Shown here in pieces: positions 1-5,137 of a DNA stretch of 5,879 nt. Every line of letters begins with the position of its first letter. Position 1 is the stretch's first letter. Source of the DNA: an uncultured bacterium. Lineage in GTDB: Bacteria > Bacteroidota > Bacteroidia > Bacteroidales > Paludibacteraceae. The stretch is from positions 1-5,879 of the forward strand of contig CAMHCZ010000113.1 of assembly GCA_946183755.1 (NCBI GenBank), written 5' to 3'. The notes beneath the pieces are model-generated. The model was not told the DNA's origin. It saw nothing but the letters and a program-made list of their open reading frames with translations, and ran no database searches. The position numbers and the translations under genes were made by a program.

Positions 1-227
1 TGCTGGGCGTGCAGGGAACTAACAAATTCCTGACAAACACGACATGGATTCTCGTAGGATTCATTGCTTTCGCAAGCATAATCTCAGCATCATTCTACGG
101 TTCAAGTTCTGAGAAGCAGCAGGAAAACAGCGTAGCTCTTGAGGATGTCAACAGACAGGCAAACGACGCAGCTTCTACAACATCGCTTCCTGTGGGCAAC
201 CAGCAGCAAGCACCTGCAGCTGAGTAA
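1..227 (+). CDS. secG: Protein translocase subunit SecG, 3' part (5' end outside window)
   Basis: SecG is the small inner-membrane partner of SecYE that assists SecA-driven export of unfolded preproteins. The window opens inside the gene: the reading frame is already open from base 3 (L-G-V-Q-G-T-N-K-F-L) and a GTG at 9 is an internal Val, not the start. The visible piece holds the conserved stretch before the second membrane helix (GV-x-x-T-x-x-FL-x-x-x-TW, as in Bacteroides SecG), then a hydrophobic helix (WILVGFIAFASIISASF) and a hydrophilic tail of about 40 residues rich in Gln, Asn, Ala and Ser, ending in QQQAPAAE. Such a low-complexity tail is usual in SecG of this phylum. The missing part should be the first membrane helix and the cytoplasmic loop. 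A terminator-like hairpin follows at 255-290. Identification rests on the short conserved block and topology. Confidence 0.85.
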   Translation, partial: LGVQGTNKFLTNTTWILVGFIAFASIISASFYGSSSEKQQENSVALEDVNRQANDAASTTSLPVGNQQQAPAAE

Positions 228-254
228 TCAAGACAAGACAAGCAAAAGAATTTT

Positions 255-290
255 ACGGGGGTAAGGGATAGAAACCTATACTCCCGTTTT
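255..290 (+). terminator. Probable intrinsic terminator after secG
   Basis: A 9-bp stem pairs 255-263 with 279-287 (ACGGGGGTA with TACTCCCGT, one G-U pair at 260/282). The enclosed bases can add a short AGG/CCT inner stem. A run of four T (287-290) follows. It lies 28 bases after the secG stop and 32 bases before the next start codon, so it probably ends the secG transcript. The T-run is short, so read-through or a leader role for the next gene remains possible. Confidence 0.6.
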
Positions 291-321
291 CTATATAAAG
301 GAAAACATCACTGCAAAACAC

Positions 322-1134
322 ATGAAAACGAATATTGCGAGACACATCATCCCTCTCATAGGGCTTATGGCGATAACCGCAATGAACGCAACCGCCCAGG
401 ACACCGACGAAGTCATATCAGTGAACAGGACATACAAGAAAATAGTCCCACTGGACAAGTTCAACAAGGAATGGACAATACAAATACTGTCGATGAAACG
501 CACCCCGCAGGACGCGTCGTTCTTCGACGGACTGGACGTTGCGTATGAGATAACCGGCAAGGACGGCTGGAAAAGGTACTTCATCGGACAATACGACACA
601 GAAAAGGAGGCGAGCGAGATACTCGGCTTGATAAGAAAGAAGAACGAAAAGTACAAAGACGCCTTCGTCGTGAGGACCAGCAGCGTGTCATTCAACAACG
701 AATACAAGAAGTCGCACGGCGCCGAAGTCGATCTTATGCAACTGAGAGCCGACAGCTTAGCCGAGGTGAAAAGAGTAAGAGACTCGATAAGTGCCGAAAA
801 GGCGATGAGAGCGTTCCACTTCGCCCCAGAGACCGTGGACAACGACAAGATCATAGAATCGCCATACAAGGACGCAGAGGCTGAAAATGTGGACGAGAAA
901 AAAGCATACGCAGTGCAGATAATCGCCTCAAGATACCCTATCTACAAGAAGGAAATCATCGAATTCGACACCATAGAGGAATTCTACATGCCAGACGACG
1001 GCATCTACAGATACACAACAGAAATGTGCAAGGGCGACAAAGCCAGGAAATACCTCGACAGAGCGATTGAATCCGGATACACGGAAGCCGTAATCATCAA
1101 CTACAACGTTTACAAGCCATATCTTGTGAGATAA
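322..1134 (+). CDS. Exported protein with two divergent SPOR-like regions
   Basis: A 270-residue protein with no sure name. Residues 1-25 form a signal peptide (MKTNIARH, hydrophobic core IIPLIGLMAITAM, cleavage expected after NATA25), so the product is periplasmic or surface-located. Residues about 51-118 look like a SPOR fold: WTIQIL strand, a variable loop, then KRYFIGQYDTEKEAS, a helix, and DAFVV as last strand. Residues about 195-262 repeat this pattern (YAVQIIAS, then YRYTTEMCKGDKARKY, helix, EAVIINYN). SPOR domains bind denuded septal peptidoglycan, so a cell-wall or division-linked role is possible but only inferred. The 75-residue linker is strongly charged and may be helical. The ATG at 322 directly precedes the signal peptide, and the upstream DNA is A-rich, as usual in this phylum. 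No clear promoter was seen in the 31 bases after the upstream hairpin. The coding strand is notably poor in T. The SPOR call is by pattern only. Confidence 0.7.
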   Translation: MKTNIARHIIPLIGLMAITAMNATAQDTDEVISVNRTYKKIVPLDKFNKEWTIQILSMKRTPQDASFFDGLDVAYEITGKDGWKRYFIGQYDTEKEASEILGLIRKKNEKYKDAFVVRTSSVSFNNEYKKSHGAEVDLMQLRADSLAEVKRVRDSISAEKAMRAFHFAPETVDNDKIIESPYKDAEAENVDEKKAYAVQIIASRYPIYKKEIIEFDTIEEFYMPDDGIYRYTTEMCKGDKARKYLDRAIESGYTEAVIINYNVYKPYLVR

Positions 1135-1158
1135 GAAATACCCTTAAAGAAATTACAC

Positions 1159-1166
1159 TATATTTG
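1159..1166 (+). promoter_or_regulatory. Bacteroidetes-type promoter -7 element (TATATTTG)
   Basis: TATATTTG matches the Bacteroidetes -7 consensus TAnnTTTG at every fixed position and ends 26 bases before the ATG at 1193, which would give a leader of about 20 bases. No TTTG is present at the usual -33 distance, so the match is only half of the consensus. It suggests that the gene at 1193 can be transcribed on its own rather than only by read-through from 322-1134. Confidence 0.5.
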
Positions 1167-1192
1167 TAGAATAGCAACTTAAAAAACATACT

Positions 1193-1930
1193 ATGAAAGC
1201 AGCAAAAGCAATCTTGGCAGCGGCATGCGCGATATGCATCAGCGCATCTGCGGAAATAAAGGTAACTGACCTGACAAAAGCGGAAATCCCTGAGCAGGCG
1301 CAATACAAAGGCGACCTCGTGGCTGCCGTGACATGGAAAGAAAAGGACGGCGTGCACTATGTAATCGAGAGCGAGACTCCTATGCTCCTGACTAAGGAAG
1401 CGAGAGCAGCAATGAATGACTACAGAATCGTGGAAAACACAATCACTGGCGAGAAAGACTCCATCGCCAATTACGAACTCGTGGAGAACAACGGCAAAAT
1501 AGACACACTGAGAAACCTCGAGGCAGACTACAGAGTGAAAGGCTTGTTCACATACCATTACGTGCACAGCAAGAAAGGCTGGGATCTCGTGTGGAAGGAC
1601 ATGGACAATGTGAACCAGTGCTCATACAAGAACCTGACTGCCAACTACCTGACTAAGCCAATAATCACAGACCTGGACAATGACAAGAAGGCTGAGATAT
1701 GGTTCGTTTATGTTCTTGGATGCAGACAATACCACCTCACACCACTCGGAATGAGAGAGGTCGTTTACGTAAATGGCGAGAGAGCTACCGTACGCGGACT
1801 GCAGATAACAAAGAGCGGCGACAAGACATACGGCGGCGAATCCAGAACCGACGAGAAGTTCATGGGACTGCCACAGGCAATGAAGGAATACGGAAAGAAA
1901 CTCTGGCTGAAGCACGTCAACCAGGAATAA
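1193..1930 (+). CDS. Exported protein of unknown function with Asp-rich calcium-loop-like motif
   Basis: A 245-residue protein. The first 20 residues are a signal peptide (MKAAKAILAA, then cleavage expected after ASA20), so it acts outside the cytoplasm. The middle shows repeated short beta-like segments. At 158-173 it has ITDLDNDKKAEIWFVY, in which D160, D162, D164 and E168 have the DxDxDxxxE spacing of calcium loops in FG-GAP/VCBS-type repeats; there is only one copy, so it is not a full propeller. A similar DLD-x-D-x-x-AE-x-x-F-x-Y segment occurs, as I recall, in small secreted proteins annotated as the M949_RS01915 family; this link is tentative. Two cysteines remain in the mature chain (C143 and C177), on either side of the Asp loop, and could form a disulfide. 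The stop lies 3 bases from the end of the convergent cca gene, without a visible terminator. Export is well supported; function is unknown. Confidence 0.72.
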   Translation: MKAAKAILAAACAICISASAEIKVTDLTKAEIPEQAQYKGDLVAAVTWKEKDGVHYVIESETPMLLTKEARAAMNDYRIVENTITGEKDSIANYELVENNGKIDTLRNLEADYRVKGLFTYHYVHSKKGWDLVWKDMDNVNQCSYKNLTANYLTKPIITDLDNDKKAEIWFVYVLGCRQYHLTPLGMREVVYVNGERATVRGLQITKSGDKTYGGESRTDEKFMGLPQAMKEYGKKLWLKHVNQE

Positions 1931-1933
1931 GGC

Positions 1934-3346
1934 TTACGGCTTTGAAAGTCCGATTTCAGCGGCTTTCTTCAGCATGAATTCATAAGCCGCATCATACTCA
2001 TTAGGAATAAGGCCATCAAGGATCGCATCTTTGATGGCTTCTTTTATTACACCCACTTCGGCGCACGGAGATAGGTTGAACGTCTCCATGATGACCTTGC
2101 CGGAAACAGGCGGCTGGAAGTTGCGTATGCGGTCCTTCTCCTCAATGTCCTTCAGTTTCTTGCGGACAATGGCGAAGTTGCGCGAATAGCGCTTGACACG
2201 CTCAGGGTTCTTGGACGTGATGTCCGCCTCGCACAGCAGCATGAGAGACTCAAGGTCATCGCCAGCCTCGAAGAGCAAACGGCGTATGGCCGAATCGGTT
2301 ATCTCGTCCTCCGACAGCACGATAGGACGCATGTGCAGCATGACGAGGTTTCTGACAAACCTCATCGGCTCCCCCACCGGCATTTTCATACGGCGGAATA
2401 TAGGCGGAACCATCTTCGCGCCAATGTAATTATGGTTGTGGAATGTCCATCCCAGTTTCTTGTCGAAACGTTTGGAAGCCGGCTTGCCCAAATCATGGAA
2501 CACTGCCGCCCAACGCAGCCAAAGGTCGTCCGACTTCTCAGCCACATTGTCGAGCACGGTAAGCGTATGACGGAAATTATCCTTATGCCCCATGCCCTCG
2601 CGCGTCTCAACACCCTTGAGAGCGTGCAACTCCGGGAAAATCAGTTCCAGAAGCCCAGCCTCCTCCAAAAGCAAGAAGCCCATCGACGGCTTAGGCGAAA
2701 GGATCATCTTGTTGAGTTCGTCGAGAATCCTCTCCTTGGATATTATCTCTATGCGTGACGCATTGCGCGCTATTGCATCGAACGTCCTCTGCTCGATATA
2801 GAAGCCGAGCTGTGTGGCAAATCTGATGGCGCGCATCATGCGCAAAGGGTCGTCGGAAAAAGTGATGTCGGGGTCGAGAGGCGTGCGGATAATCTTGTTA
2901 TCCAAATCCTCCAGTCCGTTGAACGGGTCAAGCATCTCGCCGAATGTGGCGGAGTTGAGCGACAGCGCCAATGCGTTGATGGTGAAGTCGCGGCGGTTCT
3001 GGTCGTCACGCAGCGTTCCGTCCTCGACGATAGGCTTGCGAGAATCCCTGGAATATGACTCCCTGCGCGCTCCCACAAACTCGACTTCGATGTTTTTCTT
3101 GTGCACCTGAGCCGTCCCGAAGTTCCGATAAACGGCAAGATGAGTGCCTTTGCCGAGTTTATGAGCCACCTTAGTGGCGAAATCGACACCCGAGCCCACT
3201 ACGACCACGTCAATGTCCTTGGAATGGCGCTTAAGGAGAATATCGCGCACGAATCCGCCTATGACATAACACTCAAGTCCCTCTTCATCGGCAACGCTTG
3301 TTATTATCGGGAAAACTGGATTATCAAGATGCTCCTTAAGATTCAT
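1934..3346 (-). CDS. cca: CCA-adding tRNA nucleotidyltransferase with HD domain
   Basis: A 470-residue cytoplasmic enzyme that adds or repairs the 3'-CCA end of tRNAs from CTP and ATP without a nucleic-acid template. The class II nucleotidyltransferase signature is complete: GGFVRD at 30-35, catalytic D44-I-D46, E89 in VEFVGARRE, RRDFTINAL (118-126), DPLRMMRAIRFA (166-177, ribose/arginine motif) and ERILDEL (205-211). A C-terminal HD-type phosphohydrolase domain follows, with H260 in NFRHTL, H284-D285 in FHDLGKP and H303/H305 in FHNHNY. In enzymes with an HD domain this part can carry phosphatase or phosphodiesterase activity. Length and layout fit the usual Bacteroidetes form, which is often labelled simply as an HD domain protein or tRNA nucleotidyltransferase. 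A divided-labour A-adding or CC-adding enzyme cannot be excluded by eye, nor can a poly(A) polymerase, which shares the head domain. The start is supported by a -7 element 28 bases upstream. Codon use is more T-balanced than in the neighbouring envelope genes. Confidence 0.95.
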   Translation of the reverse strand: MNLKEHLDNPVFPIITSVADEEGLECYVIGGFVRDILLKRHSKDIDVVVVGSGVDFATKVAHKLGKGTHLAVYRNFGTAQVHKKNIEVEFVGARRESYSRDSRKPIVEDGTLRDDQNRRDFTINALALSLNSATFGEMLDPFNGLEDLDNKIIRTPLDPDITFSDDPLRMMRAIRFATQLGFYIEQRTFDAIARNASRIEIISKERILDELNKMILSPKPSMGFLLLEEAGLLELIFPELHALKGVETREGMGHKDNFRHTLTVLDNVAEKSDDLWLRWAAVFHDLGKPASKRFDKKLGWTFHNHNYIGAKMVPPIFRRMKMPVGEPMRFVRNLVMLHMRPIVLSEDEITDSAIRRLLFEAGDDLESLMLLCEADITSKNPERVKRYSRNFAIVRKKLKDIEEKDRIRNFQPPVSGKVIMETFNLSPCAEVGVIKEAIKDAILDGLIPNEYDAAYEFMLKKAAEIGLSKP

Positions 3347-3374
3347 AACCTGTCATAGTGGGATAAACGGAATG

Positions 3375-3382
3375 CAAAGATA
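3375..3382 (-). promoter_or_regulatory. Promoter -7 element of cca (TATCTTTG on minus strand)
   Basis: Read on the minus strand, 3382 to 3375 is TATCTTTG, a full match to the Bacteroidetes -7 consensus TAnnTTTG. It ends 28 bases before the cca ATG, implying a leader of roughly 20 bases. No good TTTG -33 box is seen at the expected distance further upstream. Confidence 0.55.
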
Positions 3383-3464
3383 AGATTTTTTGGCTGTTTA
3401 AGAAGCCTTGCCACGGCACAAGAGTCCAAATTGGCACATTAATTGAGTGACAAAACAAGAGAGC

Positions 3465-3508
3465 TGCAAGATAACGTTCAGACAGAGGCATTTTTTTGCT
3501 ATCTTGCA
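3465..3508. repeat. Inverted repeat upstream of the lipoprotein gene
   Basis: TGCAAGATA (3465-3473) and TATCTTGCA (3500-3508) are exact 9-base inverted copies separated by 26 bases. The right arm also lies within the 8-base palindrome CTTGCAAG (3503-3510). A six-T run follows at 3513-3518. The DNA between cca and the lipoprotein gene (3347-3534) holds no gene. The repeat could be a regulator site, or a hairpin in the leader of the lipoprotein transcript; the long loop and the gap before the T-run make a plain terminator unlikely. A 10-base direct repeat (CAAAACAAGA at 3451-3460 and 3521-3530) brackets it. Confidence 0.45.
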
Positions 3509-3534
3509 AGACTTTTTTCGCAAAACAAGACATT

Positions 3535-4398
3535 ATGAAGAAATTCATCTTACTCGCAATGATAATAGGCGCTGCCGCATGTGGCAAAACCGACGACCAG
3601 ATGGCCATGGAGCAGTACGAAAGCGCCGACTCAGCCTACAAAGCCGGCAACCACGCCTTAGCCCTCGCCTACATCGACTCGCTCAACACAAAGTTCCCCA
3701 AGCAGGTGGCAGCACGCAAAAAGGCGAAAATATTAGAGCTGAACATCAAGATAGCCGAGCAGGAAAGAAACCTACAGACAGCCGACAGCATGCTGCAGAT
3801 AAGCCAGGAGACATTCAACAGCAGCACAGGCGGTTTCAACTTCGAGAAGAACGAGAAATACCAAAGCGAAGGCAACTTCACCGTGAAAGGGCAGGAAACG
3901 CTCAGAATAGCTGGCAGAACCATGCTCAAGCCTTACATAACAGAAAGAGGCGAGCTGCAGATACACAGCCAATGCGTTGGCAGAACCGGACACACGAAAA
4001 TAGCAGTCAGCTGCGGCGACAGAACCGAGGAAAGCGAGGAGATAGCCAAAGGAAGCGCCTATAACCACATCTACACAGCAGGCGACGCCAAGCACCAGAC
4101 ACTCGTGATAAAGCAGAACGCCGACAAAATAGCGAGCCTCATAGCCGAAAACGCCAGCGCTACCGTCAAGGTCACACTGATGGAGAACGGCAAGACAACA
4201 GCAAGCTATGTCATGAGCCAGCAGGACAAGAACGCCATAGCCAAAGCCGTGGGACTGTCGCAAAAGCTGAAGACGCTCATGGAGTACAAGCATCAGAAAG
4301 AAGTGGCAGAGAGGAAAATCGAAGTGTTCCAGCACTCGCTGGCGCAATACGAGGCAGAAGCGGCATTAAGCAATAACAACAACGAAAAACAACAATAA
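3535..4398 (+). CDS. Probable lipoprotein with TPR-like N-terminus, unknown function
   Basis: A 287-residue protein. I place the start at the ATG at 3535 because MKKFILLAMIIGAAAC is a lipoprotein signal with lipid-anchor C16 (lipobox A-A-A-C, weaker than the usual L-x-A-C); a start at 3496 would put 13 unrelated residues before it. After the anchor, residues about 23-65 resemble one TPR hairpin (AYKAGNHALALAYIDSLN, then FP). Residues 66-95 look helical. About 98-225 seem beta-rich (GNFTVKGQ, LQIHSQCVG, KIAVSCGD, VKVTLMENG). Residues 235-278 form a charged helix or coiled coil, and the tail is Asn/Gln rich. C147 and C160 are the only other cysteines. The next gene, a thioredoxin-like protein, starts 15 bases downstream, so the two are probably co-transcribed. 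Isoleucine codon use is striking: 14 of 19 are ATA and none ATT. I recognise no named family. The expected location is the periplasmic face of a membrane or the cell surface. Confidence 0.75.
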   Translation: MKKFILLAMIIGAAACGKTDDQMAMEQYESADSAYKAGNHALALAYIDSLNTKFPKQVAARKKAKILELNIKIAEQERNLQTADSMLQISQETFNSSTGGFNFEKNEKYQSEGNFTVKGQETLRIAGRTMLKPYITERGELQIHSQCVGRTGHTKIAVSCGDRTEESEEIAKGSAYNHIYTAGDAKHQTLVIKQNADKIASLIAENASATVKVTLMENGKTTASYVMSQQDKNAIAKAVGLSQKLKTLMEYKHQKEVAERKIEVFQHSLAQYEAEAALSNNNNEKQQ

Positions 4399-4413
4399 CT
4401 AAAATACAAAAAC

Positions 4414-4902
4414 ATGAAAAAGAGAATCACAATCGCACTTGCATTATTAATCGGAATATGCACAGCAAGCCTCGCGCAGACCGACACGGCTGCCGACGAG
4501 AACGCACCGGCAAGAAAGAAACTCGAGGAAATAGGCAAACCGACATTCCGCCAGAGCATCTGGAACCCAAACAAGAACAAGAAATTCACCTACACTGGAG
4601 ACAAGATAATCCTGCTGGACTTCGGTGCTAAATGGTGCAAGCCTTGCAAAAAGACAACGCCAATACTCGAGGAGCTCAACGCCGAATACGGCGACCAGAT
4701 ACAGATGTACAGCATCGACATAGACAACGAGGCGAACTCGAAGCCCGACTACCCTACCGTATTCAAGTTCGAGAACATTCCTGCTATCGTCGTCATAAAG
4801 CCGAACATGAAGAAAACGCCTGTTGCGTACAGAATCGGCGGCAAGACTAAGGACGAAATCAGAGCTCTCATCGACGCTTTGATAGCCGACGAGAAAAAGT
4901 AA
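4414..4902 (+). CDS. Exported thioredoxin-like protein (WCKPC)
   Basis: A 162-residue thiol-disulfide protein. A signal peptide (MKKRITIALALLIGICTASLA, cleavage expected after A21) sends it to the periplasm. The thioredoxin fold runs from about residue 58 to the end: strand KIILLDFGAKW, active site W74-C75-K76-P77-C78, helix KKTTPILEELN, strand IQMYSIDID, cis-proline P123 in NIPAIVV, and a final strand and helix (YRIGGKTKDEIRALIDAL). WCKPC differs from the WCGPC of cytoplasmic thioredoxin and occurs in exported thioredoxin-family reductases; this and the reducing-type proline make disulfide reduction or isomerisation likelier than oxidation, as an inference. It would need an electron source such as a CcdA/DsbD-type membrane protein, not seen in this window. 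It is the second gene of an apparent operon with the upstream lipoprotein (15-base gap) and is followed by a strong terminator. Confidence 0.9.
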   Translation: MKKRITIALALLIGICTASLAQTDTAADENAPARKKLEEIGKPTFRQSIWNPNKNKKFTYTGDKIILLDFGAKWCKPCKKTTPILEELNAEYGDQIQMYSIDIDNEANSKPDYPTVFKFENIPAIVVIKPNMKKTPVAYRIGGKTKDEIRALIDALIADEKK

Positions 4903-4920
4903 AAATCAATTTTAATAAGC

Positions 4921-4950
4921 AAAACCGCTGCAAAAATGCAGCGGTTTTTT
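4921..4950 (+). terminator. Strong intrinsic terminator after the thioredoxin-like gene
   Basis: A perfect hairpin: AAAACCGCTGCA (4921-4932), AAAA loop, and TGCAGCGGTTTT (4937-4948), with a six-T run at 4945-4950. The GC-rich core CCGCTGCA/TGCAGCGG is 8 bp. It starts 18 bases after the stop codon. The A-run on the left also gives a T-run on the other strand, so it could act in both directions, but no minus-strand gene approaches it in this window. It separates the envelope operon from the low-GC mrr segment. Confidence 0.93.
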
Positions 4951-5043
4951 GTTTGTCCTATCGACCGCTCTTTCATCCTTGCGAACGAATAAAAAATCTC
5001 AATGCCGCAATGACACAGTCCACGAGGACAAAATCAATTATTT

Positions 5044-5075
5044 CTTGTGTTTATGGAGACTAAGACTTATTTTTA
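5044..5075 (+). promoter_or_regulatory. Candidate mrr promoter (CTTG, 20 bases, TATTTTTA)
   Basis: TATTTTTA at 5068-5075 matches five of the six fixed bases of the Bacteroidetes -7 element TAnnTTTG. CTTG at 5044-5047 is a three-of-four match to the -33 TTTG, with a 20-base spacer, the usual distance. A start site near 5080 would leave a leader of about 55 bases before the ATG at 5138. Both boxes are imperfect. The rest of 4951-5137 shows no gene. Confidence 0.35.
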
Positions 5076-5079
5076 CGAA

Positions 5080-5089
5080 ACGAATTCGT
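5080..5089. promoter_or_regulatory. Perfect palindrome at the predicted mrr transcription start
   Basis: ACGAATTCGT reads the same on both strands. It lies 5 bases after the candidate -7 element, where a bound repressor would block initiation. A partial copy (ACGAA) precedes it directly at 5075-5079. No regulator gene is visible in the window, so an operator role is inference from position and symmetry only. Confidence 0.3.
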
Positions 5090-5137
5090 GACACATGCAT
5101 CCCGAATTAAGTTGATTATATAAAAAACAAAGATTAT

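Noticed and set aside
291..869. 192-codon open frame on the minus strand, antisense to the SPOR-like gene
   Set aside because: It is fully overlapped by a plus-strand gene with a signal peptide and domain pattern; the frame is open because the T-poor plus strand offers few TTA/CTA/TCA triplets. The product is a Ser/Phe/Leu-rich translation without recognisable motifs.
1097..1567. 156-codon minus-strand open frame across the end of one exported gene and the start of the next
   Set aside because: It is antisense to two well-supported genes, and its Cys/His/Val-rich product has no recognisable motif.
3392..3407. Hairpin GGCT/AGCC near the cca promoter
   Set aside because: It has a four-base stem with an eight-base loop and the adjacent T-run is on the wrong side for termination of either transcript.
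3496..3534. Upstream in-frame start (ATG at 3496) for the lipoprotein
   Set aside because: It would add 13 residues before a canonical signal peptide beginning MKKF and would start inside the inverted repeat region; the ATG at 3535 gives a normal lipoprotein signal.
3447..4064. 205-codon plus-strand open frame overlapping the lipoprotein gene in another frame
   Set aside because: The translation is dominated by Arg, Gln, Asn and His, typical of an off-frame reading of A/C/G-rich DNA; it has no domain and begins within the intergenic region.
3772..4347. 191-codon minus-strand open frame inside the lipoprotein gene
   Set aside because: It has the same cause, base skew of the plus strand. The translation is rich in Cys, His and Leu with no motif, and the lipoprotein frame has a clear signal and operon context.
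5015..5030. Small hairpin GTCC-ACGA-GGAC (5018-5029) in the mrr upstream region
   Set aside because: It has only a four-base stem with no T-run and no extension; too weak to call a terminator or RNA element.
4902..5039. Direct repeat AAAATCAATT (4902-4911 and 5030-5039) flanking the terminator, as a possible insertion or attachment scar
   Set aside because: It is only 10 bases, almost all A/T, with no integrase, tRNA or inverted ends nearby; chance is a sufficient explanation in such AT-rich DNA.
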